The notes below the pieces were generated by a model. It saw only the letters and a list, made by a program, of their open reading frames with translations, ran no database searches and was not told where the DNA came from. The position numbers and the translations under genes were made by a program. A DNA stretch of 64,000 nucleotides from Pithys albifrons albifrons (taxonomy: Eukaryota; Chordata; Aves; Passeriformes; Thamnophilidae), in NCBI RefSeq assembly GCF_047495875.1, contig NC_092460.1, positions 37,858,054-37,922,053 on the forward strand, written 5' to 3'. Positions 47,118 through 60,500 of the stretch are shown here, in pieces; the stretch's first letter is position 1; the number at the start of each line of letters is the position of its first letter.

Positions 47118-47744
47118 TGTGCTGGTTTGAAGGTGAACCAGCAGGGGAAATGAACTCACCACGAGAGAGATTATAAGTCAGAGCTAAAATTTAATAATAA
47201 TATTACAATAACAACACTGATACACAAGGGAAATTGCTTTCAACTCACAATACCCCAGCAGTATAACCCAGTGTCCTGGGGCACAAACCCAAGGGGGTTT
47301 GTTTGCCCTTGTGCTGAGACCCCTGTGGCTCCCCCAAGTCCAGAGCAAAAGGAAAAGATAAACCTGTTGGTGCAGGCGAGGGCTGTGGACTGGGCGAGAG
47401 CGGTGATCTCCTGCTGTCGAGGTCCTGCTGCTGCTCTGGATCCGACGAGAAGGTCCTGAGGTCTTCTTACCCACCACTTATGTACCCTCAGGGAGCACTC
47501 AGTCCCTCCCCCTGGGCGGGGACTCACACAATGGGTGATTAACTCTGGGAGCCAGGGGTTGTTGAGCTGTTGATGGCCCATTAGCAGCTCCGCCCCCCTC
47601 AGGCTGGGTGTGAAGTGATAATGGCTCCCTGGGCAGCTGCTGCTAATGGCCCATTGTCCTTGGGGAATGAATAGAGGGGGTGGAATACACAGGTTTGATC
47701 ACCACCACACAGGGTTAGCTGGTCCCTCCAGCTGAACTAGGACA
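47118..47744 (-). mobile_element. solo LTR, same family as 20482-21110
   Basis: TG...CA ends, 627 bases, flanked by AAGAC at 47113-47117 and 47745-47749. The minus strand starts TGTCCTAGTTCAGCTGGAGG and carries GGTACATAAGTGGTGGGTAA followed by GAAGACCTCAGGACC, a likely promoter and start region. It is visibly similar to the first copy along its whole length, and both are in the same orientation. The different target duplications show two separate insertions, not one provirus. Confidence 0.9.
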
Positions 47745-48429
47745 AAGACCTGCCCTTTAGGCTAGATAAACTGTAGTAAAAGTGGCCACTAGTTCAGGAA
47801 AACATGATGGTTCTTTTGCAGAGAAGCCATCTCTGCTTTTTTTTAATGCCAACAGACACCAAGGGTCTGAAGCACCTATGGTTTGCTCTTCTAGGGTGAA
47901 GGGTAGAGCTGTTGCCTGAGGTATGAATGAGCCTTCTGATACCGGTGAGAGGCCTTGCCGCTGTCACCTGCAGACTTCCAACTGTGCTGGGGCTTGCACT
48001 GCGTTTCTGAACACACCTTGGCCAAGCTGTTTAGGTTTAATCTTAAAATAACGCTGCTTTAATAAAAAGAGGCACTTCCATGTGTTGAGTTTTCTGAAAT
48101 AGACTGAAAACACTGAAAGCCAAACCTGCCTGCTTTCATTGCAGATTTATGCTGTTTTGTACCACTGATGCTGACAGTCTGGACCTGTTTAACCATGCAG
48201 CAAAGCACAAAGACTCTCTTGATCAGGGGAGGAAGCTTGTCCTACGTGTCTAATCATTCTAGAGTTTCTGTTAAAATTACGTCCTCAAAGCATGCAAACA
48301 TAGAATTGATGTGTTCAGTCCATAAATGAGCCATGCTTGCCATGGCTTTCCTGGGAACTTGGTATAGATGCCTGTCACGTGAAAGGGAGGAGGGAGACAG
48401 AAATACAAAGATTTCTAGTCTTAACTGTA

Positions 48430-49637
48430 TTAATAAAAGTTGTTAGCTATAAGTGTCCTCGGAGTAATCAAAGCTTTATAAGCCCAGCACTGCTTGCTGG
48501 ACTCTGGACAGAACACAGGCTGGAAAGATTTTTGACTCCCCTATGAGGACCACACTTAAGCCAGGGAGAAATTATTAGCAATAAGCGCTTCTAGACAATC
48601 AGAGCCTTATGTTCCCGACACTGTCTGTCAACTACTGGACAGCCCACAGGTTGGAAGGGTTTCTCACCTCTAATATGAAGCCACACTTAAGCCAGAAAAG
48701 ACCTTTTCCCACAACATCTCCCAAAATAACATTTATTAATACAAATATGTGACAGCTATTGTGGATTCTGCTTTGCCAGTGATAACGTTCAGCTGCAAGA
48801 TTGTATTTCATTGATAATAAAAGACCCCAAAAGAAACCAGCACAGAACACATTTTACAGAGACAAACACACTAAACTCAAGTTACAACACAGCAATGTAT
48901 CCCATTTTCACAACAGACAGAAACTGGCAACAAAGAACTACTAACTAAAAACACAGCCATCTAAAACACTTATCTAGACACTCTATCAATAACATAAGAC
49001 AATAAAATAGCTTGCACACCACTCTCTCTGTAACACAAAACAAAAGGGAAGAGCAGAGCTGCTTATCAACATACATGTTGAAAAAAAAAGAAACTACACC
49101 TTGAAAGTGAAGCAAGTTACTATAGCAAATCAGAGCTGGTCTTATAAAGTAAAAATAGTAAAAAGCAATAACCAATATAAAGTAGCAAAGTGTGAAGCAA
49201 GTTACTGTAGTTAGTATTAAGGCAGCAAAACACAGTCAGGAAAGAAGATGCTTATAAAGCAAGAATCAAAGTAGCTGTTAGCATAAGATGTAAGATGGAA
49301 TGTATAAAGGAATAAGCTTTGTAAGAAAGTAAAGTTAAGAAACTAAGGTGTAGAAAAATAGAAAGCACATGGTCTCCTTACCCCTGCATTGTTCCAGAAG
49401 GTAGGAAGAGATAGGACAAGCTGCAGCAGTTACCCTCACAGAGACGTGGCATTTCCCCCTCTGCTGCTGGAGTTTAAACTCCACACTTTTTATACCTTTT
49501 TCTTTTTCCTTCATGTGGTTTTGTGACCAATAGTCAATCTGTTGGGGGGGTGATGGTGATGCAGATACCTGAGGGGAGGTGGGCCCTAGAGTGGTTATAG
49601 AAGATATCGCAAAGGAAGGCTGTGCTATTTCTTAACA
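48430..49637 (-). mobile_element. long LTR-like element with internal duplication
   Basis: On the minus strand it starts TGTTAAGAAATAGCACAGCC (49637). It has GGTATAAAAAGTGTGGAGTT as a strong TATA box near 49495, and ATTAATAAATGTTATT as a possible polyadenylation site near 48740. Near its end two diverged copies of a segment of about 135 bases lie in tandem (about 48455-48560 and 48590-48690, both with 'ccacacttaagccag'). The left end is uncertain and no target duplication was found. The length of about 1.2 kb is large for an LTR, so part may be adjacent internal sequence. Confidence 0.45.
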
Positions 49638-49974
49638 CTCCATCCTTTGTTAGTCTTATCAGTTTGAAAGGCTTTGTCCTCGGCCAGGAGCATCCCTGCA
49701 GGAGGCTGGGACATCTCCCTCAACCCATCAGGCCTGATCAGGGGCCATCACCCCACATGTGCCATTTAGTGTGAAAGGTATATGTGACATCCCTTCTATG
49801 GAACACAAGGCCAGCTCACAGATCTTGTTTGATGTTTCTTACATCTCCTATGCTGGCCTTGCAACATGGTAATAAAAATCATACCAGCCTGATGAATATA
49901 CTCTTTATCCTGGACAGGGAGGGTAGGCTTGGGTCAAAGTTACTATATGGAGGTAACAGGAAGTTTTAGTTCAG

Positions 49975-50065
49975 CCCCTGCTCTGCCACTGTAGTGTTTG
50001 TGACCTTGAAGTAATTTAATGTGATTGCCACTCCATAAAATGTTAACACCTAGCAAAATGAAGTC
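49975..50065 (+). mobile_element. possible MIR-like relic
   Basis: 'cccctgctctgccactgtag' and 'tgtttgtgaccttgaagtaa' echo the MIR 5' part ('...ctctgccactta...ctgtgtgaccttgggcaag'). Short and diverged. Confidence 0.35.
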
Positions 50066-52595
50066 AGATTGGGGGTGGAAACTGCTTGTGCTTCTGAAAC
50101 ACAAATAATTAATACTGATCTTGCCTTAACCCGTTGCTGGAATGATTAATACTCCAGGATTATTGGCAGTAGTACTCAGGGTTGAATAGTACTGGAGTAT
50201 AATTTTTGGATAGCTCACCCCTTCTTTTTGACTTTCCAGAATAAAACTTTTGTTTCTAACTCTATCTGAAGAACTCCTATAGATACCACTGTGTTGCTGT
50301 GTTGATTGATGCAGAAAAGGAGGCCTGAACTATGGCTAGGATAGCAAACTTAAAATTTTATGAAAATTAGTATTAAAATCTGCTCCATGTAGAACTGTTG
50401 AGTTACCAGTTTGGTATTACCCCAGTGCTGGTGTTCTGTGTAGATTTTTATGAAATAGTTTTTTCCAGCTGATAGCAGTTTAGATGACATTGTAGTGAAG
50501 ACTTAAGAAACTCTCCTCCCTCCAAAGTTACTTGAAAAGCTAGAGACTTTTGCAGCTAAAGGAGAACTTAAATCACTCTTCAAGATCCAAGCATTTAGCA
50601 GAGATTGTGTTTTATTGGACCTGATCTCTGTGCTTCACTGAATTCAAGAAGATTTGGCTGAAGCATGTAGTGATAACTGATAAAGAAACACTCATTATTA
50701 GTGGCACTGGTCATCATGAAAATTAGGTCAGGAGACAGATGTTGTCTCACAGGTAACATCACTAGTTTGAATTCATTTTCTGAAAGCTCAAACATGAGGA
50801 AAAAAGAACGTCTTTGGTTTCAAGAAAACAAACCCTTAGAAGTTGTATAAATTTCTCAGGATTGGTTGACAACAAGATCCATTTGTTTTTTTAATTACCA
50901 TTATTTTTTATTTTGAGTTATTCTCAGACAAAACAGAATGATTCAGCATTTCAAAACTCCATTCATTCTTCATTCATCTTTTCCTGACTGAACTTGAGGA
51001 AGTTGACTGAAAGAACACCTTTCCCTCCAAATACAGCCAGACAATGTTTTCTAATAATGATCATTTCTGAATAGCAGATGATGGCAGCAGCAGTAACAAA
51101 AATAGGAAATGATGAAGCCATGAACCAAGTCCTTTGTATCTCTCTAACCAGTGCTTCCCATCTCACCTGTGACACTTGCATGGCAGGCAGATGACAAACG
51201 CTCCAGATTTTTTTGTTCTTGACTCAGCCACCCATCTGTCTACCTGTCTGTATCCCACATCCAGTCTCAAGTAACACTGGTAGCTGCCTGAAACTGTGCA
51301 GCTGGTGTATCTCTTGAGCCTGCTTGATGTCTCTGACAGGCAGCATGATGAGCACAGACTTGACTTACTAACCATTCTTGCTCCCAAACAGTGGGTAGTA
51401 GCTGTTGCTTCTCTTCAGCTACAAGGGATGGCCTGACCTGTCTCCTCCCCGGCACCAGCTCAAGACTTTGTAACTTGATACAAGACTGCTTTCTACTACG
51501 CTGTCTCAGTGCATCAGATGGAGGCATCTTACCCTCCTGAGCCTCTGCATTGCCTACAAAGTTGGAAAACTGACTAATTTCACATCCTGAGGAAAGGTTT
51601 GTATTACTCCCTGCAAAGTGTAAAACATTCAGAATGTCTCTGACAAATATGAAATTCGTGCAGGAGCTGCCTCATGAGTTCATCCATCTTTCTTCATCTG
51701 ACTATTATTTTATTATCATCTCCTTGTGTGACTGGGATTGGAAGAAATCTCCAGTTGCTAAATTCCTTTCAGTTTTGTTTCAAGTGATTGTCTTCCTTGC
51801 TTTTATGTCTTGTCCCATCTCAGAGATGTGATTTCCTTTCTTTTACTACTCCTTGCTGAAAACGTCACACAGTACAAAGAGGTACCTTGGTGCTAAGTTA
51901 GTAGTACTGTAGTACAGACAAATAGTACTGTAGACCTGTTCAGCATGGGCTGAATGGATGTCAGACAATGAAGAGGTTTGATGCTGAATGTTTTTGTTGA
52001 GTTTAATATAAAAAAGGAAAGAAGCCTTCACTTCCTGGTGAGTAGATAGGCGGTAGTTCTTGGGACATTGTAATTATCAGATAGGGCTGCTAAATATATG
52101 AGAGTGAGATTTTAATTTTTTAGAGGGAGTGGAAACAAATTAGGATAAGAATAGAAATCCTTGATTTAGAAATGTAGCTTCTACACTAGCCCTGCTGAAT
52201 GTCTGTGCATTGCTACCCCTGCTTGTACTGCAAGTGCTCCTGTGTCACTGGTGGAATGAACTCTCAACGCTGTTAATAGACAGCACCTCCGACCTGACAG
52301 CTCTCAGGCATTACTCCCTTTCTTTTCCTTTTCCTTTTGTAGGCTGAAACAGTCTGTTTCCTACCTTGTTCAAGAACAGGCACTTTCCAAGCTGCAGCAG
52401 TTGTTTGTGTATCCCTCTTAATGCACAGAGGATTTTGGAGCTGCCCCTGCTGGGCTTTAGTTTCTGAGAGTTGTTTTTGTAGGATCCACCTGGAATTAGA
52501 TCAGCTAGAGCAATGTTATTGTGCAACTTTTACTCAAGACCAGTACAGCAGACAAAGGTGGGAGTATGTGTGTGGGAGGATGTTTTCAGCCATCA
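50066..52595. other. non-coding, nothing recognised
   Basis: No supported exon, RNA gene or mobile element found. Confidence 0.35.
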
Positions 52596-52632
52596 TCATC
52601 ATAATAACAACAATAATAATCATTATCATCTC
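52592..52632 (+). repeat. (CAT/AAT)n-type microsatellite
   Basis: 'catcatcatcataataacaa' followed by 'caataataatcattatcatc'. Imperfect trinucleotide repeat. Confidence 0.75.
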
Positions 52633-53784
52633 CAACTCTTCACCAGTCACTTCTTTCCTCTCCCAAAGACTGTTCCTGCATTGTTTACTCTTAAGATAAG
52701 GTTTCCTTTGGAATTTAGTTGCTAATCTCAGCTTCACCTAGAAGCTTGACAGAAAGGTTGTTGGAAGTGCTGAGGGAGAAAGCAAGCTCTCTTTGAGCAT
52801 CTTGCCTGGCTCTGGGGTATCCCTATGAAGAACTGCAGGTTCTTAAATGTGTTGAGCAAGGGCAGGGCAATAGGTTCCTGAAAGAGTTTTGCTTCCCTGG
52901 AGGACTCCTGAGGAATTTTGCTTGCACATGTAGCTCCTTTGCAATGAGAGCAAATGCACCTTGCTCTGCATTTCTTGGAAGTGGGTCTCCCTCATCACTT
53001 ACATCTCTAGTAGTGCTGCTGTGTGTTTTTGTCTACTCCTGACTCCCATGATGCTGCAGTGGGTTGTGGAATTTCTGCTTCCTGTGGTTTGAAGCAGAGT
53101 TGCTGGTCTGTGTGTGTGTCTGTATGTGTACATAGTATAGGAATAGCAGATTAGAAAATGAGACGTTTAGAGGCTCAAACAGCTTCCTGAAAGTGTGGGA
53201 GTACAGGACAGAGAAAGGAAGAGAAATCTCTTTGAAGCTATATTGGTGCTTTACATGGGCAAGAATAGCAGTGTATTGACAAAGTAGTCTGAAGATGAAT
53301 GTTGCAAAGTGTTCCTGTTGTAAAAATCACTTCTGTCCACTGCGAAACAAATTATTTCAGCATGAGTACAGTTTTCTTGGTATAATTAGGTCCATGCACG
53401 TATTTCTGTTCACACAGGTATGCTAGTCAGACCTGAAGGACATTGGGAAGTCTGCACATGCCTGTAGAGTATGTGGAGCCCTTATAAAAATTACGGAAAT
53501 GTGAGGAACTACTCAGATCATGTCTTGAGATGTGCTCTGCCCCTGGGAGGAGAGACAAGACAGCTGGCTGTTCTCCTGCAGCAGATCTGTAATGTGTATT
53601 GTTCATTACTGGTCCAGTGATGCTTGAGTCCTTCCTCCAGGTTTAGAAGATCCTTCCTGAGAACAATTAAACTTCTTACCTAAAGCACCAGGCCTTGGGT
53701 CCTTGGTGGAGTGAGGAAAGATTTTGGTTCATGTTTCAGCTGCTGTTTGCAAAGGCAAAGCAAATCAGTGCAATTTCTTTTGTT

Positions 53785-53835
53785 TTTTCTAATGCGGAAA
53801 CTGAGGCAGAGAGGAGGAGCAGGGGTGAAAAGGGA
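53785..53835 (-). mobile_element. possible MIR core relic
   Basis: 'ctaatgcggaaactgaggca' and 'gagaggagga' match the MIR/L2-like '...gatgaggaaactgaggcacagag'. Very short, so tentative. Confidence 0.3.
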
Positions 53836-54375
53836 ACAGCTTATTTAACAAGTACAATCTTAAAATGGGAATAGTAACCTGGTTTGCTTTACCTGATGCT
53901 TTGGGCACTTGTTCAATAAGTCATTTAAGCATATGCTTAATGATAAGCTTGGCAATAGCTTCCTTGCCATTTCCTCTTTTCAGAGGGTCATAAACAGTAC
54001 TTCTTACAGAACACAAACTGCAGGGCTGTTCCCACTCATGCCAACCCAGTGGAATCACCCAAGCTGTCAGCTGGTGTGAAGGATGTCAACATCTGGCCTG
54101 TAGAACCTGTCTTATCATTAGGGATGCAGAAGGTACAGCGAAGAGTCATCTTAAGGGTTAGTCGTTGGGTTGCAGGAGATGGAAACAAACTTGTCTTGAC
54201 AGGTGGCTCTTGGATGCAATTGACTTGAAAAAAGACTCCTGAACCTCCAGGTGAGCTCAGAATAGTCACAAAGAGACACAGGGTCACCAAGCAAACACTT
54301 CCTTACAGCGGTATAATGATCCCTGTTATTCATGCATCCAGCATTTAAGTGGTGTTCAAATAACCCAAAACAACA

Positions 54376-54568
54376 GAGAGAGTAATCAGGCATTGGAATG
54401 GGCTGCCCAGAGAGGGGGTGGATTCACCATCCCTGGAGATTTTTAAACGCAGATTGGACGCGGCACTGAGTGCCATGATCCGGTAAATGGACTGGAGTTG
54501 GACCAAGGGTTGGACTCGATGATCTCGGAGGTCTTTTCCAACCCAATCGATCAATTCTATGATTCTAA
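54376..54568 (+). mobile_element. young CR1 LINE 3' end
   Basis: 'gagagagtaatcaggcattg', 'gaatgggctgcccagagagg', 'tttaaacgcagattggacgc', 'gactggagttggaccaaggg' and 'cttttccaacccaatcgatc', then 'aattctatgattcta'. Almost the same text as the end of the 5-8.9-kb element, so a recent 5'-truncated sibling. Confidence 0.92.
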
Positions 54569-57500
54569 CAACAAACCCCAAACAAAAGGAGCAATGCCTG
54601 TTCCAGTTCATCTGCTTGCTTGTCTTCAAAAAGACTTTCAGTCTTCACAATTGTCCTTGCATAAAATGTCTCATGGTTATGCTAAGAGGCAGACTTGTGT
54701 CAGCACTGGAAGCTAATTTAGTGAACCCCAAGATGTGACAGCCAACCCACCTTTTTTAAGAGCAGCAATTTGTCAATGGCATGAAAATTACCTTTTCCAG
54801 GATCTCAACTCAGGAGCTGTTTGGAGGGTTGTGGGATTACAGTGCCTGGAAAGACTGTTACAACTCCATTTGCTGCTTACTTTTTTTCATGTCATGTGAG
54901 ACACCATTAATTTTTTTCCTCTGAAGACCAGCCTCAGTTTACTGTATCCCTCTGGGTGTGTTGACCATCTTGGGGTCTTGGCCACTGATTTTGGAAGGAT
55001 ATGATTCAGAACTTTTTACCTGGGTTGGATTTCTCATTTAGATTGTTTATGAGAGAACAAATTTCAAGACAGTATCTCAGGATTTTATATACTTTTGTTT
55101 CTTTCCATCTACAGATGGAGGATTTTTGTGAGTGTGGCAGTCTCAGCATCAGGACTAACTTGACTAGAACCAATGGGAGTTTCCATTACTATTTGCCACT
55201 GACATAAATCCCAGCTCATACATTTGGGTCAAAATGTATTATGTTATTGTTATATGCTACACTAAGTGCAAGATGGATTATATATTTCATAATGTCATTT
55301 GCAATATATGCTGTTGCCTGTTACATTTACTTTTAAGTAATGTTACTTTCTAAAATTAAAGGCTATTGTAGACTGTCTAAATGAGTTAGTATGAAGAAGA
55401 TTTTTTTTTTGTCCAATCCTGCAGACAGCTGGATTTTCTTATGGGTGACTCCTTGAGATCCCTGCGTGCTCCTTGTCTGTGCCTCAGTATGCCCTGCATT
55501 TAAAAAAAAAGAAAACAAACAAATAAAAAACCCCCTAAAAATGTGACTCAGTTGTAGTACTGGGAAACTTAAATTGTGCTGCTGCCTGTGCAGCACGAAG
55601 AGTCCTCAAACATCTTGTGCCACAGATCATAAGCAACAGTGAACTAAGGTCTGTGATGTTTGAAACATGCAGATAAGCTTCATTTCCACAGAGAACAAAT
55701 TCTATTAAGGTTTGAAAGGAGTGAATTGATATCTAAAGATTGATGAAAGGGAAGACTGGTACATAGAAGGAGGAGAGAAACTGGTCACTGCCATAAAGGT
55801 ACTTCCAAATTGGTGAGCATTGCTTTAGCATCTAGTTCCATAGCCAGAAGGGTTAAGATTTATTTAAATAACATCTGTATAATGCTTTATTAAATGGTTA
55901 CGTGATTTAATAAAAGATTGAATTAAATTTATTAAATGGTTAGTAGAAAGCTAGAGCTGCAATACAAGGAATATTTTCTCATTTTTCTCCTTTGTTTTGG
56001 GAGATGCACAGGGCAGACATAACTGATGATTCAGAAAAGGTTTGCTCATCTCTGTAACATCTCAGAAGGTGAGGATTAGACTAACAGAGGCCAGCTACAG
56101 AAAGAGAAAGGAACATACTTCCTCCTGTGTAGAAACCTGCAATTCATGATGCAAATCAATGGGAGGCACGTGTACCAATTTTGAAACTTAGCTCACCCAG
56201 GTAATTGCTGTACATGAGATTTACGTCAAAAATTGTACTTATCTTTAATAACCAAATCACCAGAATTGTGCAAAACTTGTGCAATCTGAGGTTCTGTGAT
56301 TTAAGCCTGGGTCCTGTAAAGTCATCTGGGATTTTCTGGAACTGCACTTAGTTTTTAGCCAAATACAGGTTAAGCGTCTTGATAGTTTGAGGGTGAAATA
56401 ATTGAAAACTGTTACTTTTACAGTGATGATTATGGCTAAAAGACTAGAAGAACAGCTTTGGATGTGAACATTCCCAAATTTGGAAATCTGAAATACACAT
56501 CTGGTTAGAATTTTTAGATTGAAATATTTTATCCTTAAAAAAAATAATAAATCACTGATGCTTATACTTAAACAATCACAAAATAAATCCCTCAGGAAAT
56601 GCAACACATTGTATGGAGTGATTGTTGGGGTTTTTAAGGAATTGATTGCAATGCTTTTCACCTTGGTGTTTTCAATTCACCCCACTAATTTTGCACTGTT
56701 AAAAAAGAGGATGGTAGCTTAAAGCAAGGTGTAGATTATGGTTAAACGTGCTTTGAGACTTTTTCTTGCACTGCCTCTCAGTAAGAAAGCTAAGGATTAA
56801 TAAATTTTTCTGTCTGCTCTTGATGTATAAATTGTAGTCTTCACATACCAAGAACACAATTCTGCAGATGCACAAGGGTCCTTCTGGGTTTGGCGGGATT
56901 ACTGGTGTGTCTGAATGCCTGCAGGGTTGCAGCTCAGTTTTGTTTGGGTTTTTTTGTAAGAATCTTTTTTTCCAATAGACAGGAATTAAGCAATTTCCTT
57001 TACAGAGTGCCTCAACCAAAGCCCACTGAAGTCATTGGGAAGACTCCCAGTGTTTTTAGCTGGCATTCAGATCTATCCTGTATTTCTTATGGCCTAGTCT
57101 GGGTGTGTGTGTATGAGGATGTGTAACCATCTTAGTTCTTCTGCAATGACTGTCCTGCTGTAGTTTAATTATCATGGAATAAATTGCCCACGTTACTAGC
57201 AACATAATTATTCTGGAAGGAAAATACTTTGAATCCAGAATTGTCTCCATATGGGAACTACTCAAGAATAAAAATTGGGCAATGACTTCATCTGCAATAG
57301 CTGTGCTACTTGGTTGGTTTCTGTAGGCAAGGTGTTTTTAGACTGATGCTTGAGGTGAAAGGCACATGAAAGTAATGTGAATCCCTTTTTAGATCACACA
57401 GCCTGTCTTTTGCAAATTTTTGCTGAATTGTAGTTATCCTAGTTTATAAAATGAAACTAAAACATCCAACCTTCCCAAACCCAAGTGTACCCAAGCCCTT

Positions 57501-60500
57501 GCTATAGGCTCCAGCCAAACTCATAAGCCTGTGTTCAGATTTGTGCAGATGCACCTCTGTGCCTGTGACTTCATTGGGACACTCTGTATATGCAAATACC
57601 CACTACACAGATCTAATGACAGAATTGTGATCCCACGCAAATGAGAGAGCACAAGTGTTGCCCTTTGTTTAGGAATGAGTGCATGGGAAATGTGGGATAT
57701 GACCCAGTCAGTTCTAAGCCTTGGAAGTGTGCTATCTTTGAGATGCCTGAGCAAACATCCCTGCTCTCACATTTTAATGGGAGCCCTATATGTGGAGATG
57801 CTGATAAGTCATTGAGAGGAAAAGCTGTATGTGTCATTGCCTTTTTGCACTACAACACATAAATCAAAACTCTCAGTAAATGAGCTCCTTTTGTAATGTG
57901 TGTGTAGATCCTGTGAATGGACTTGGAGCAGACTTCAAGGCTGAGATTTTACAGTTTCTATTTTGAACGTGGATCTAACAAGACCTGTAGGCTTTAGCAT
58001 TTTAAACTTATTTGAAAGCGGCCTTATTACTCTTAATCTATTTAGCTGTTCCTTTAACACCCTAACTTTTCAATTAATATGAGTACTGGCTAATCCACTA
58101 AATGTGCACAATATGAATTCCAGACATTTCAAAAAACAGTTTTTAGATATTCACTCACACGGTGATATGTTAACTTTAAAGTATATAGTTCAGAAATAAA
58201 ACAGGAGTTCAACTAACAAAAAAACTTAAAGTGAGACTTAGTCAGTCCATTTCTTTTAGAACATAAATTCAGGTACAAATACGGAATTTGCAGGATGAGG
58301 TGGGTTAGTGTGTTTCCCTGACTTTTTTGTTTTAAATAACCAGATACATTGCATGTGCTGTTATCTCTGTAGTGTGTTTGTTACATAGAACTGGTTGTAA
58401 GGGTCACTTCCCATGAAAAATCTCAAAGAAAAGATTTTTTAATAGATCTTTCCTTTGTAATGGAAAAAAAAAAGTTCTCTGATATTCAGTTTCAGATATA
58501 ACACTTTTTTCCCCTATATGTAAAGGACTTCCTTTGTTACCTCAAACCAGAAAATTGGCCACTTCTATGTATTCCTTCCTATCTCAACATGTCTACTGTT
58601 AATGTCTATCCTGGAAACTCTCATCAATTCAAGTAGATACAGAAGCTTGCCAGTTTGCCACTGAGCTGGACTCGGAGAAATCTGTTTGAAAACCAGGTTA
58701 GATACGATGTTCTGTCAGCAGTTAATCCAAACTGAGGAAGTGCTGCCTCAAGGTATGTATAATGATATTATTTCTCCCTTCCACCTTCACGCCATCTGCC
58801 TACAAAAGGCTCTTACTTGCTCACCTTTGCTTCCTACTCCAGTCAAAATTACCAGTTTGGGGGGTTTGTTCCCCTAATGTATTCTGGATATTAGATTTAC
58901 TTATTTTTATTAAGAATGTGTCATTTTCTTTGAATGGTGGAATTGATGAGGGAGATTTGCCTCTCAGTGATCTGGAGGTCAGATGTGGTTCCCCTGAGTC
59001 AGATTTTTTCTGTATCTAAAGCTTGTTTTCTGAGTGGCATCTGCATATTGAGGTAAATAAGACTGCAAACAAATTCTGTTTTAAAAACAGCAGATAATCT
59101 ATTTTTCAATTATAGGGAAAAATGAAAAGCAGATGGTAGGAATTTTTGACAGTGGGACTTTATTTGTTGGTAGTAAAGGGCTTATGTTAGAGAGCAGCAT
59201 GGGGGATGTGACTTGATTTGCATGCTCTTGTGCTGCAGAGCCCTCCCTGATGTATCTTCACTCATGCTGTGACCAAAGTTCAAAGTGGTTGAGAGAGGCT
59301 GTGTAGATGAGGTGCTCTGGGCAGCAGCCTCCGCCTTCCTGGCTAGGACTTGTCTAAGCCAAAGCCAGCCCACACCTCGCTCTCTGTGGAGCCTCCACCT
59401 CTTTGTATTTCCTTCAGAAGCAGCAGCCCCTTTTACTGTAAGGCTGCTTGGAGCAGCAGTTATCCTTACTGCACAGGCTGGTTGTGTACCCGCTCTTCCC
59501 AAGTGCATCTGCCGTGCTTCAGTGTCCTTACACATGGCATGGCCATGCAGGGGTGACGGTGAGAAGGAGCTGGGCCCCTTTCCCTGGAGAGACAAACTTG
59601 GAAATTCCCTTTGCTTGTTCATGCACTAATAAGGTGGGTTAAGAGACGGGTCTCCTTTGAAAGGTGCTACTTGGAGAAGGTGGCAATGCTGCTGATGTGA
59701 TGTGTTGTGACTGGTTGCACATGTGGACCTGAAATCTGCCCAGCAGCCCACTATGCAAGGCAATTCCATGTACCTTGCCTCATCCCAGGCCTTGCTGGTG
59801 CAGTGTCTCAGTGTTTCTAGTACAGGGTTTGGCTTGCAGCAGGGTCCTCTTGATCTGTGAGTCAGTAGGGACAAAGAGATTCCTTCCTGCTCATAACCTA
59901 AACTGTGGTACAAACTTGGATACCACTGGAACGTGGTTCAGATTAAGGGCTTTATGGCTGAGGTGCTGCTCACATCTGCTTACAGACTGGGTTTCAGGTT
60001 CAGGTAATTAAAATTATCCCCTAGCAGCTTTAATCATGAGGCACTTCATTGCCATGATGTGCTTTCTGATCACAGCATTGCTTGGGCTGATCTGCTGCCA
60101 CCCATCTGCTGGCTTGGTTGGGCTAATTTACCATGTGGGGTTGGGAAGTCTTCTTTTCAAACAATGGCTCTTCTGCTGCTCCAGCTATTGTGCACATACT
60201 CTCTGTGTTAATGTTCATTACCCTCTATCAGGAGTCTTGCAGCATCTGCTTAGCTCAATCTTTGTCTCCCTGCTAGTCCGTGAGGAAGTGACTGTGCTTT
60301 CCGGAAAGGCAGGGGAAGGGAGGACCGAAAAGAGCTAAAGCAAATGGGCTTGTGAGCCTGGAAGTGCAAAGCATCCCTTCTTTCAGGCCTTCTCTTTTGT
60401 ACTAAATTTAACTCTTGTGGCGAATGAGCAGGCTTGTGTTCAGCAGCAGTGTGTAGTCCCTAAACTGTCTCTGTTTCCTGCTGATTTTATATTTTGCTAG

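Noticed and set aside
58720..58755. 34-base plus-strand exon candidate ending CTCAAG then GTATGT
   Set aside because: Very short, weak pyrimidine tract at the acceptor, no homologue recognised, although its phase would follow the 32781 donor.
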